Shown in pieces: positions 34,882-42,623 of a stretch of 64,000 nucleotides of DNA. Origin of the DNA: Anaerolineae bacterium (GTDB lineage: Bacteria; Chloroflexota; Anaerolineae; Aggregatilineales; UBA2796); the NCBI GenBank assembly GCA_019637615.1, contig JAHBVJ010000002.1, positions 1 through 64,000 on the forward strand, read 5' to 3'. The notes below the pieces were generated by a model. The model did no database searches, was not told the DNA's origin, and saw nothing but the letters and a program-made list of their open reading frames with translations. The stretch's first letter is position 1. Each line of letters opens with the position of its first letter. Both the position numbers and the translations under genes were made by a program.

Positions 34882-35160
34882 TCAGGCAGGTGAGTGAGAT
34901 GCGTGGTCGGCGTTCAATTTGTTGAGCAAGCGTTGCAACGCCTCGTCTTGGCTAAAAAAGGCGCGGATTTCCCGCGATAATCTCATTCGCGTGCTGAAAT
35001 ACATCCGCATAATTTGCCCGACCATCCTCGTCGGGATGATGATCGCGACGAAGCCAACTACAAATGAAGTATATGTCATGGTGTAGTTATATCGTTGAAA
35101 AGTCGCATAACAGTTTGGTTGGGTATTTTGGTAGCTTACGATAAAGTTAGGGTAACCCAT
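34882..35160 (-). CDS. Possible small membrane protein
   Basis: An open frame of 92 codons whose second half looks protein-like: a hydrophobic helix (TSFVVGFVAIIIP) followed by an Arg-rich amphipathic stretch (MRMYFSTRMRLSREIRAFF). The first 27 residues are less convincing, and an internal ATG at 35079 would give a 65-residue single-TM protein. No good ribosome site is visible at either start. It fills an otherwise empty 370-bp gap. Doubtful. Confidence 0.3.
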   Translation of the reverse strand: MGYPNFIVSYQNTQPNCYATFQRYNYTMTYTSFVVGFVAIIIPTRMVGQIMRMYFSTRMRLSREIRAFFSQDEALQRLLNKLNADHASHSPA

Positions 35161-35186
35161 CCCATCAACGAATGAGGTTTAATGAG

Positions 35187-35954
35187 ATGAGACGTATACA
35201 AACGACAAGTTTATTCCTGCTGATAGCAGCCGTCGCATTTTTGGTACTCCCATTAGGCATGAGCACCGGACAAGCGCAGACCAATCCCACTTTTACACCG
35301 ATCCCGATTACACCATCGGCGGTGGTGACGCCTGTCCGTTTCGGCAGTGCCGCACCCGCCGTTTTCGATGATATTTTGGCTGACCTGAGTCGGCGTACCG
35401 GACGCACGATCACGGTGGAAAGTTTCGACAACACCACCTCGAAATGGGAATGGAAAGATCGCGTTTATGCCGACACGGGCTTTGAATGCCCCGCCGCTGG
35501 ACGCACCGCCACCGCGCAGAGTGTGGTCGGTTATCAATTCTTGCTGACGCTTCTGAACGTCGATTATGACTATCGTGTCTCAACGGCTGACCGCACCAGC
35601 TTGATCCTGTGCAGCAGTTCCAACCCGCGCGCGACCCCCGGCCCCGTTGGTTCTAGCGGAACTGGCTCAACTGGCGCTGTCTCGCAACCCGGCGTTTGCC
35701 CGCAAAACTTACCCGGTCGCTTGGTGATCGGTAAGACAGGGCGCGTCACGCCCGGTCTCGCCAACCGTCTGCGTTCGGCTGGCAACTATGCGGCGTCCAT
35801 CATCGGGAAAATTCCGGCGGGCGGTGTTTTCACCGTGTTGGCTGGCCCAAGCTGTGATGCGGCAACCCGTTGGTGGCAGGTCAGTTACAACGGACAAACA
35901 GGCTTTACGGCGGAAGGCTACGGCAACGAGTATTGGTTGGAACCGATCCCCTAA
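35187..35954 (+). CDS. Secreted hypothetical protein with SH3-like C-terminus
   Basis: A 255-residue exported protein with a signal peptide (about 1-26, ending near TGQA). A domain of about 110 residues follows, with two Cys that could form a disulphide (FECPAAG and LILCSSS). After a Gly/Ser/Thr linker comes a C-terminal SH3-like domain (about 170-255, NRLRSAGNYAASIIGKIPAGGVFTV and WWQVSYNGQTGFTAEGY). SH3-like domains of this kind usually bind cell-wall glycans. ATG 35187 is preferred over 35172 because a GAGG lies about ten bases before it and the signal peptide begins there. No family name for the N-terminal domain. Confidence 0.7.
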   Translation: MRRIQTTSLFLLIAAVAFLVLPLGMSTGQAQTNPTFTPIPITPSAVVTPVRFGSAAPAVFDDILADLSRRTGRTITVESFDNTTSKWEWKDRVYADTGFECPAAGRTATAQSVVGYQFLLTLLNVDYDYRVSTADRTSLILCSSSNPRATPGPVGSSGTGSTGAVSQPGVCPQNLPGRLVIGKTGRVTPGLANRLRSAGNYAASIIGKIPAGGVFTVLAGPSCDAATRWWQVSYNGQTGFTAEGYGNEYWLEPIP

Positions 35955-36038
35955 TCTGCACTTTCTAGTGTGTAGCCTAGTTGAAGGAATTGGCGTTCAT
36001 CCTAATCGGGTGTGCCAATTCCTTCCCCAACAGCTTCA

Positions 36039-36569
36039 CTATTCGGCATCCCGCGCCCACAGGATGCGTTCACGCACGGCAAGATCTGTGTTGCGGATTT
36101 TCATCGCCAGATCAGCCGCCAAATTGCGCATCAAGCGATATCCGAGCTGTGGATGCGCGTCACAAAGCTGCATCAGTTCGTCGCGCGGGATCAAGATCAG
36201 ATGTGTGTTATGCTGCGCCGCCCGCGCCGCCGCCGACCGCACTCCTTCATCAACCAGCGCGACTTCTCCAAACGACTGCCCGCGCCGCAATGTGGCGACG
36301 GTCAGCGATTCCGTGCCTGCGCTCGCGCCGATCAAGGACGGATCAAGCTCAATATCGACGGCACCGTCTGCGATGATATAGAGGTGTTCTCCAACCGTGC
36401 GCTCCGCGAACACGAGCGCATTCATTTGATACGTAGCCTCTTCACAGATAGCCGCGATCAGTTCCAAATGGGCAGGCGTTATGTCAGCCAAAATATCAGC
36501 TTGTTTTAAAAACGGTATGCGGCGCAACCTACCGGTTTCACTTCCATGAGTGGGCATGAGTGCAGACAT
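36039..36569 (-). CDS. Cyclic-nucleotide-binding (Crp-like) domain protein without HTH
   Basis: A 176-residue stand-alone cNMP-binding domain: FLKQADILADITPAHLELIA, EHLYIIADGAVDIEL, and the phosphate-binding cassette QSFGEVALVDEGVRSAAARA, in which the Glu and Arg contacts to the cyclic nucleotide are present, then a long C-terminal helix. There is no DNA-binding domain and no effector domain, so it may act as a sensor subunit for another protein. AGGAG nine bases before ATG 36569 is a good ribosome site. Downstream is the secreted SH3-like gene on the other strand. Confidence 0.88.
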   Translation of the reverse strand: MSALMPTHGSETGRLRRIPFLKQADILADITPAHLELIAAICEEATYQMNALVFAERTVGEHLYIIADGAVDIELDPSLIGASAGTESLTVATLRRGQSFGEVALVDEGVRSAAARAAQHNTHLILIPRDELMQLCDAHPQLGYRLMRNLAADLAMKIRNTDLAVRERILWARDAE

Positions 36570-36780
36570 TTACAATCTCTCCTGTTTACGAGAATCCACC
36601 AATAAACCAGCGCAAAACAAGATTCTTGATTAAGTTTCTAGATAGGGTACTTGGAACGTTTCTATATTAGATAGGATAGAGCGTGTCGCTGTCAATCGTA
36701 CTTATGAGATTCGGAGGATTCAAGCCTGATTTGGGATGAAATATCGTCGTCACTATTTTCAAGAATGTACTCGGATTCTA

Positions 36781-36833
36781 ATTTCCAGTGACAGTGAGTC
36801 TCTTCAAGTCACTGGAAATCTCACAGAAGTGAG
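36781..36833 (-). terminator. Two adjacent hairpins after the secreted-protein operon
   Basis: ATTTCCAGTGA (36781-36791) and TCACTGGAAAT (36809-36819) form an 11-bp perfect stem. Next to it CTCAC-agaa-GTGAG (36820-36833) forms a second. They lie just past the stop at 36846 of the minus-strand operon. No U-tract is present, so termination is plausible but not certain. Confidence 0.55.
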
Positions 36834-36845
36834 CAGCCGTCAAGA

Positions 36846-37889
36846 CTAACTGCCCGGTACGCGAGGCACGTTCAACCCAAGCTGCGACAGGAAACTGAAA
36901 CTGTCGAATAGCTCGTAGCTTTCCACCACTTGCCCTTGCTCGTCAAACTGGTACAGCGTCACCACCAACAAATCGAATGGCTGATTCGTCGGCTGGATCG
37001 GTTGGTCGGGCGAGGCTGCGTAAGGCTGCGTGAATGACCCACGCACATGATACATCACGGCTGTCCAATTGGCCTCCGCCAACACCTGATCGACCGTGTA
37101 GCTGAGGTCAGGCATAGCGTTGCGCAAGAAGGACAGATCGTTGTTTTGCGCGGTGCGATCCATCTTTCCGAACACGCTGTAGGCGCTCATATCCGGACGC
37201 AGATAGGCGTCGATCACGCTGAAATCGTTGCGTGACAAGCCATCATAATAAGCTAACGTCGCCTCCTTATTTTGCTGCTCACGCGGCGATGGCTGGATGT
37301 TGAACACGAGCGGCAGTTCGACGGGTTCGGTCTGTGGCGGCGGGATCGCGCCGATCTGCACCAAGAAGCCGAGGTTATCGAAGCCATCCCATTCTTCCGC
37401 GATCAAATTGTTCTCATCGAAGCGCATCACGATGTTGGTCAGCAGCGTGATCGGCTGATTCGTAGCGGGGATCGGCACGCTGTTGGGGAACACGAGTTCA
37501 TTGACCAACGTCCCATCCAGCCGCAGCCGGAACGCCACCAGATTGCCATCCGCAATGATCAAGGGGATGCTAGGGCGCAGATCGGGGATAGCGGCTTTTA
37601 GCGCGAGGATGCTCACCTTGACGGTCAGCAGGTCGCTGTTGCTCGGATGCCGCGTGAACGTCGGCGTGTAGAAGCCATCCATCACGCCGACGTTGCCTTG
37701 CGTATAAATGGCGTCTACGACTGTCCGCACGATCTCTTTATGCCGGAACTCGACCGGATCGACCTCGCCTTGCGCCAGCGAAGGCACGGGCGCAGACCAC
37801 GCCGCCCAAAGACACGTGAACACGCTAACGAGACTGATCGCGATTTTACGACGCATCAAAAACATCATCTCCATCTTGCTGCCGATCAT
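36846..37889 (-). CDS. Secreted protein with two SnoaL-like domains
   Basis: A 347-residue protein with a signal peptide that most naturally begins at the internal MRRKIAISLVSVF (residue 12) and ends near PSLAQG. Two NTF2/SnoaL-like domains follow (about 45-185 and 205-345), each with the layout of a helix, a VIDAYL/VMDGFY turn, an AMPDLSY/AIPDLRP segment and a long beta-sheet ending in D.(L/F).F(L/F)(V/S)Q(I/L)G. The repeated ends (NLGFLVQIG and SFSFLSQLG) show an internal duplication. Its start overlaps the stop of the preceding LysM gene (ATGA). Secretion of a SnoaL dimer-like protein is unusual; the ligand is unknown. Confidence 0.75.
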   Translation of the reverse strand: MIGSKMEMMFLMRRKIAISLVSVFTCLWAAWSAPVPSLAQGEVDPVEFRHKEIVRTVVDAIYTQGNVGVMDGFYTPTFTRHPSNSDLLTVKVSILALKAAIPDLRPSIPLIIADGNLVAFRLRLDGTLVNELVFPNSVPIPATNQPITLLTNIVMRFDENNLIAEEWDGFDNLGFLVQIGAIPPPQTEPVELPLVFNIQPSPREQQNKEATLAYYDGLSRNDFSVIDAYLRPDMSAYSVFGKMDRTAQNNDLSFLRNAMPDLSYTVDQVLAEANWTAVMYHVRGSFTQPYAASPDQPIQPTNQPFDLLVVTLYQFDEQGQVVESYELFDSFSFLSQLGLNVPRVPGS

Positions 37890-39076
37890 TGACAGGGTAG
37901 ACCGCCGCCGATTGAGGGCATGGGCAAGCCGCTGTCCGAGAAATTCTCCGCGATGCCGTTGAAACTGCCCGCTACCGCCGTCGTTAGGTCACCGCACGGG
38001 ATCGTGCCCGTCGAGTCGCCGGGTTGCGCGGTGGTCGTGGTGCCGTCATTCGCGCCGCTGCCACCCGAATTGCCCGTATTGCTAGCGGGCGGATTGCTTA
38101 CCGTAACCGTGTCGGTCGGCGTGCCACAGGGAATATTGAGCGCTTGCCCCGCGTAAATGGCGTCGGGGTTGCTGATGTTGTTGGCGTCGATGATCGCCTG
38201 CATGGTGGTGTTGTAATGCTGCGCGATGCGGTACAACGTCTCGCCGTGAGACACCACATGCGTAACGGGCGAACAATTCGTGGTGGCGGGCGCGGGGGCG
38301 GTCATCACGGCGAAGGCTTTATACGTGCCAGTCAGCGATTGCAGCGCGCTCAACAACTGCACTTCTTTTTCGCTCATCGGGCGTGCGGCTGACCACGTCA
38401 TGATCGTGCCCGTGTTATCCGTAATCGCGACGAGCGTACTGCCTGCTTGCGCGGCTGGCCCACCGACGATCTGCACGCTGCCCTGCTGCACGATGAAACT
38501 CGCGCTGTTGGCAGATTGGAAATGGATCGCGATCATGCCGTTTAGCAGCAGCATCGCGCCGTTCACATACAGTGACGCTTCGGCGTTGTCGGGACTGCGC
38601 AAAATCACCATCGCGGGCGCTTGCTGGCATTGGTCGGGCGAGTCCTTGAAGGCGGTGCGCACATTGATCGAGTAACTGGTGAGCTGTAATTCGACTTCGC
38701 CGATCATCAGTCCCGTCGCCGCGACGGTGGGTGGCGCGCTGTTCGGGACGGCAAAGCTCAACGCCGCCAGCCCGACCCGTCCATTGGTCACGTTCAACGC
38801 TTCGGAACGCAGCATCCCGATCCGCGACAACGCCAATTGCTGCCCTGCTTGGTCGAATGGTGAGCCAGTATCGCCATTGACGAAAGACGGTTGCACACCG
38901 GGGAAGCCGAGGCACACGGTGCCCGGTTGGAGGTCGGTACAGGCGCTTTCCAGCACGACCAAGGCCGTTTGCAACACCGTCGCGCACACAGTATCGTTCG
39001 CCTCGGCGCTGGTAGGCAGCGGCGCAGCGACCATCACGACCAAAGCCATCACCGTAAGAATAATCAACGCACGCAT
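37886..39076 (-). CDS. Secreted LysM-domain protein
   Basis: A 396-residue exported protein with a signal peptide (about 1-25), a Cys-containing N-terminal domain, and a beta-rich FecR-like section (about 165-240, ASLYVNGAMLLLNGMIAIHFQ and ASFIVQQGSVQIVGGP). A LysM domain follows at about 278-322 (THVVSHGETLYRIAQHYN), then a Gly/Thr/Asn-rich C-terminal tail. LysM anchors proteins to peptidoglycan or related glycans. It lies third in a run of four minus-strand genes for secreted proteins, overlapping the next gene by four bases and following the previous one after 21 bases. Confidence 0.78.
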   Translation of the reverse strand: MRALIILTVMALVVMVAAPLPTSAEANDTVCATVLQTALVVLESACTDLQPGTVCLGFPGVQPSFVNGDTGSPFDQAGQQLALSRIGMLRSEALNVTNGRVGLAALSFAVPNSAPPTVAATGLMIGEVELQLTSYSINVRTAFKDSPDQCQQAPAMVILRSPDNAEASLYVNGAMLLLNGMIAIHFQSANSASFIVQQGSVQIVGGPAAQAGSTLVAITDNTGTIMTWSAARPMSEKEVQLLSALQSLTGTYKAFAVMTAPAPATTNCSPVTHVVSHGETLYRIAQHYNTTMQAIIDANNISNPDAIYAGQALNIPCGTPTDTVTVSNPPASNTGNSGGSGANDGTTTTAQPGDSTGTIPCGDLTTAVAGSFNGIAENFSDSGLPMPSIGGGLPCQ

Positions 39077-39097
39077 AGCGGAATCTCCACTAGCAAG

Positions 39098-39814
39098 TTA
39101 TGGGAGGTAAATGACTTGCCCGACCTGAATGAGATTAGGATTGGTCAGTCCGTTGAGCGAGACCAGCACCGCCACCGTCGTCCCAAAGCGGACGGCAATC
39201 CGGTACAGCGTGTCACCGCTTTGCACCACATAGGTATGCTGTCCCGTCGGGTTGCCACCGCCGCCCGTCGTTTGCGCGCCCGCCGCGACCTGCCCCGTTC
39301 CTGTGGCGGATGCGTAGGCAATCGAACCGTAAGGTGTCACCTGAGCATAGGCAATCGCGTGCCCGCTGCCCGTGACTTCGGCGTAGGCTACTGCCGATCC
39401 GTAATAGGGGTTGCCGTAAGCGGGCGCAACCAGATTGAGTGCGCCGCACACATTCACGCTGATGATTAATTTTGTGGCGTCGGGGTTGCTGTTGAGATGA
39501 ATCTGCATCTCGTCGGTCGTCAAGACGTACAGGCTGGCTGGTTCGCTAGGGACGACGAGCTGATTCTGTCCGGTAGCCTTCGCCGCCGCCAGCGCCGCGG
39601 CGATTTGACCAAGATTCGCTTGGAGGATCGCCGTCCCTTGGTAGAAGAACGTGATCGCTCCAGCGCTGCATTGAAAGGTGAACAGTGCTGCGCCGGGATA
39701 GCCAGTCGCACGTACACGGAAGTCCGCACCAGCCAGCAACAAAACAACAAGCAGACCACTGATGATCAATCGCATGAATTGTCGTGTGTAGGGGGGGCTG
39801 CTATGTCTGTTCAT
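39098..39814 (-). CDS. Secreted LysM protein with Ala-Tyr-Ala repeats
   Basis: A 238-residue protein. ATG 39814 has an AAAGG about six bases upstream; the signal peptide is MRLIISGLLVVLLLAGADF plus its preceding basic stretch. The N-terminal domain resembles that of the adjacent LysM protein (LYVLTTDEMQIHLNSNPDATKL). From about residue 140 there is a short repeat, GSAVAYAEVT, HAIAYAQVT and GSIAYASATG, with strict alternation of small and aromatic or polar residues. A C-terminal LysM follows (YVVQSGDTLYRIAVRFG). The repeat pattern suggests beta strands. It probably belongs with the small repeat protein encoded just upstream. Confidence 0.75.
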   Translation of the reverse strand: MNRHSSPPYTRQFMRLIISGLLVVLLLAGADFRVRATGYPGAALFTFQCSAGAITFFYQGTAILQANLGQIAAALAAAKATGQNQLVVPSEPASLYVLTTDEMQIHLNSNPDATKLIISVNVCGALNLVAPAYGNPYYGSAVAYAEVTGSGHAIAYAQVTPYGSIAYASATGTGQVAAGAQTTGGGGNPTGQHTYVVQSGDTLYRIAVRFGTTVAVLVSLNGLTNPNLIQVGQVIYLP

Positions 39815-39911
39815 CGTCACCTTTCATCCTTGATTAAACCTGAAGACTGTTCATGCGTGACGGGTCACGCGTGAAACAGCCATACTGCTTGGCTACACGA
39901 GCGGGTTACGC

Positions 39912-40298
39912 TCAGGGTGTAGCCGCGCCGATTGCCGTCGCGAAACCGCCCCAGAACGAGACAGCCTGCACGTTGACCGCTGAACCGAATGGCGAGCCAA
40001 TCGACATGGACATTGCGGCAGCGGGGCCACTGGTAAAGGTGGCTGCAAACGCGCTGCTCCATGGCGTGACGCCCGTCGCGGTCGCCGTGCCGTTGCCAAT
40101 GGAACCAGCTTGAGCATACGAGATGCCGCCGATGGTTTGGGCATAGCCGAAGGCCGCGCCGAATCCGCTGGTGGTAGCGGTCGCCGTTACTTGCGCATTC
40201 GTCCGGCTGGGGATCGCCAGCAGACTCACCATGAGCACTAGTGCAAGGCACAGCGCTAACTTGGTTGATGGACGACTACGGAACGCATTTTTGACCAT
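39912..40298 (-). CDS. Small secreted low-complexity protein with alternating Ala/Gly repeats
   Basis: A 128-residue exported protein (signal peptide about 1-36, ending in TNAQ). The mature part is almost entirely small residues: Ala, Gly, Ser and Thr with regularly spaced Tyr/Phe, in patterns such as FGYAQTIGG and ISYAQAGSIGNG. The AYA/GYAQ motif is shared with the downstream LysM protein. GAGAGG nine bases from ATG 40298 makes this ATG better than 40307. The mature sequence looks like a self-associating beta-rich surface or fibre protein, which is a guess from composition. It is the first gene of the secreted cluster. Confidence 0.65.
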   Translation of the reverse strand: MVKNAFRSRPSTKLALCLALVLMVSLLAIPSRTNAQVTATATTSGFGAAFGYAQTIGGISYAQAGSIGNGTATATGVTPWSSAFAATFTSGPAAAMSMSIGSPFGSAVNVQAVSFWGGFATAIGAATP

Positions 40299-40307
40299 CA
40301 TGATCAT

Positions 40308-40833
40308 CCTCTCATTAACGGAACCTAAACCGACTGGAAAGTAGTGCGACTGTACCTATTAAAATTAGGTTTGTTTGTCATCATATGGCGGTGCCACGAA
40401 TGAAGTCAAGTTATAGTCTTCATACATTACAAAAAATTGAAATTACATCAGTACAAAATGGAACTTCTGAGCATATGCGGACGCTGCTTTATAAAATTTA
40501 CGAATTTGGTAATTAGAAGTGCCTTGACAATGTATTAACCTTGCTTGACAAAGGTCGTTTATTGCCGTGCCATCTAGAGAATCCGCCTTTCATTCATGCG
40601 CATAAATGTGGTGCAAAGGACATCCACCTGCTATCAATCAATTGCCGAAGGATTGTTTTTCCGGCGGTGTTCCTATACAAAATTGCTGTTTTGGGCGCTA
40701 TCACTAGCACAAGCCAATACTCAAACCAATTTCTAACCTTGATAAACCATTGTGTAAACCGAGCAGGAAAATTTGCCATGCCTCCCGTTATAATGGGGCG
40801 GTGAGGCACATTCACAGGGGTTGCTCCATCTTC
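40308..40833. other. AT-rich intergenic region between divergent genes
   Basis: More than 500 bp without a convincing gene. It is clearly AT-richer than its surroundings and contains two TTGACA hexamers (40524, 40545) and a TATAAT at 40789-40794, 40 bases before the SDR start, none paired with good spacing. It probably holds the promoters of the secreted cluster (leftward) and the SDR gene (rightward). Confidence 0.6.
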
Positions 40834-41616
40834 ATGCGGATCGAACATACACGGATTGTCATTACAGGCGCGGCGTCGGGGATTGGACGTGCCTTGCAGC
40901 AGCAGCTCGCTCGCTATCCCGCACAAATCGTCGCCGTTGACCGTGACGAAGTGCAGCTCAGACTGGCGGTTGACGCGATCCAATCCGGCGCAGCAACCGT
41001 GCATCCGTTTGTGAGCGATGTGTCCACGGAAGAAGGGGTTGATGAGATTTTCGACTATGCGGTAGACGCGATGGGCGGCATCGATTTGTTTATCGCGAAC
41101 GCGGGCTTTGCTTACTACGAGAATCTCGCTGATGCAGACTGGTCGCGGCTTGAGCATCTAGTAAAGGTGAACGTGTTATCGCCCATTTACAGCGCCGTGA
41201 AGATGCGCGAATTGAACCGCGTTCGCCCCTACAAAATGGTTATCACCGCGTCTGCGATGTCATTGCTGCCGCTGCCCGGATACGCGCTGTACGGGGCGAC
41301 CAAAGGGATGCTGCACCACTTTGCGCAGGCTTACCGCTACGAGCTAGATGACCCTCGCCATTTGATGTTGGTCTACCCGATCGGTACACGCACCGCCTTT
41401 TTTGATACGTCCGGCGCGCCTATCCCGTGGCCTACGCAAACGCCGGAGTATGTCGCCAACCGTATCGTGCGCGGCATCGAGCGCGACAAAAAAGCGGTCT
41501 ATCCATCGGTGACGTTTCAAATGTTGATGCTAACGGGACGGTTTTGTCCGCCCGCGCTCCGCTTGTGGCAGTATATCGAACTGCGGCGCTTCCAGCGTTG
41601 GCGCGAAGCGCAGTAA
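40834..41616 (+). CDS. Short-chain dehydrogenase/reductase
   Basis: A 260-residue classical SDR. The NAD(P)-binding TGAASGIG is at residues 11-18, an acidic Asp follows at the end of beta-2 (IVAVDRDEVQ), and NAGFAYYEN supplies the NAG motif. The catalytic tetrad includes Ser in ITASAMSLL and Y-x3-K in YALYGATKGM. The Asp at the end of beta-2 points to NAD rather than NADP. The substrate is unknown. ATG 40834 is chosen over the longer in-frame reading because the fold starts there. The stop codon directly abuts the stop of the convergent epimerase gene. Confidence 0.92.
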   Translation: MRIEHTRIVITGAASGIGRALQQQLARYPAQIVAVDRDEVQLRLAVDAIQSGAATVHPFVSDVSTEEGVDEIFDYAVDAMGGIDLFIANAGFAYYENLADADWSRLEHLVKVNVLSPIYSAVKMRELNRVRPYKMVITASAMSLLPLPGYALYGATKGMLHHFAQAYRYELDDPRHLMLVYPIGTRTAFFDTSGAPIPWPTQTPEYVANRIVRGIERDKKAVYPSVTFQMLMLTGRFCPPALRLWQYIELRRFQRWREAQ

Positions 41617-42543
41617 TTACGCTTTCTGTTCAAACCACATTTGTCCCATGCGGAGTTCACCGGGTTGCAAAATGAATACGCCCGTCCCCGGCACGCCCTG
41701 ATCAAACAGATTGAAACCGTCGTTGGTATTGGTGACAGGTTCCACGGCGAAGAATGATTTGCCTTCCGGTGCGTACAAAATCGCGCATACGAACTGCTCA
41801 TCCGCACCGAAGTCAATCGCCGTCCCCGATGTTGGATACACAAACCGGATAGCTTTTCCCGGCAGATGTCCCGTCAAGCAGTCATCATAGACCTGATCAC
41901 CGAGCGGACGCAGCTCATTGAAATCTAGCCGTTCAGGCCGCAAGATCGGGGCGCGGTAAGCAAGGTCATCTTCTAACTCAAAGTAATGCGTGTATGGCAG
42001 TTCCAACGCAACCGCATCGCTCGGATCGAGCAGCACGCGCTGAAAATAAGGATGATGTCCGAAGCCCGCCGGAAACGCCGACTCCGACTCGTTGCGTACT
42101 GCCGTATCGAGGACAAAGCTCCGATCAACAAGACTGTAGATCAAGCGGGACGTAAAGGCGAACGGGAAATTCACTTTTTCTAGTGTACGTGAGGTTAAAT
42201 TCAGCACGATCTCAGTACTGCTGGCGCGTTCGACCTGCCACGCGTGGTATCTGCCAACGCCATGAATCGCCGTCCCATCTTTGGAGGTTGGCTCAAGCTG
42301 GTAAGTGTTGCCAAGAAAGCTGAACCGCGCGTCACGCAGCCGATTTGACCACGGCACAAGCGGGAAACTCGCCGTCAGGCTGACTTTGCCATAATCAGCT
42401 TCAGCGGTAGGACGCATGAAATCCAGCCAGCGATCCCCGTGCCGGACGCGCGCATAAGCGATTGCGCCGCCCGTTTCAGGCAGTATTCCAACTTGCCAGT
42501 ATGCATTCTCCATGCGCAACAATGTGGTCATAGCTATCCTCAA
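41617..42543 (-). CDS. Aldose 1-epimerase family protein
   Basis: Interconverts alpha and beta anomers of aldoses or hexose phosphates. The 308-residue protein has the galactose-mutarotase beta-sandwich pattern: an early Arg in PWSNRLRDARF, His in AIHGVGRYHAWQV, the catalytic His in GFGHHPYFQRVL, and a C-terminal AVEPVTNTNDGFNLF with the catalytic Glu. The mix of features fits the YeaD/GalM-like wider family, and the exact sugar is not evident. Its stop abuts the SDR stop with no bases between. Confidence 0.9.
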   Translation of the reverse strand: MRIAMTTLLRMENAYWQVGILPETGGAIAYARVRHGDRWLDFMRPTAEADYGKVSLTASFPLVPWSNRLRDARFSFLGNTYQLEPTSKDGTAIHGVGRYHAWQVERASSTEIVLNLTSRTLEKVNFPFAFTSRLIYSLVDRSFVLDTAVRNESESAFPAGFGHHPYFQRVLLDPSDAVALELPYTHYFELEDDLAYRAPILRPERLDFNELRPLGDQVYDDCLTGHLPGKAIRFVYPTSGTAIDFGADEQFVCAILYAPEGKSFFAVEPVTNTNDGFNLFDQGVPGTGVFILQPGELRMGQMWFEQKA

Positions 42544-42623
42544 CTACGCGTCCGTACAATGAAACCGCCAACTATCGCGAGTTGGCGGACTCAGGGACTA
42601 GTATAACGCAGCCGTGGTGAAGC

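Noticed and set aside
40384..40515. 43-codon ORF in the AT-rich gap (MAVPRMKSSY...)
   Set aside because: The reading is not absurd, but there is no ribosome site or partner, and open frames of this length are expected in a 500-bp gap.
40541..40804. 87-codon ORF before the SDR gene
   Set aside because: It overlaps the probable SDR promoter, has no ribosome site and shows no recognisable domain.
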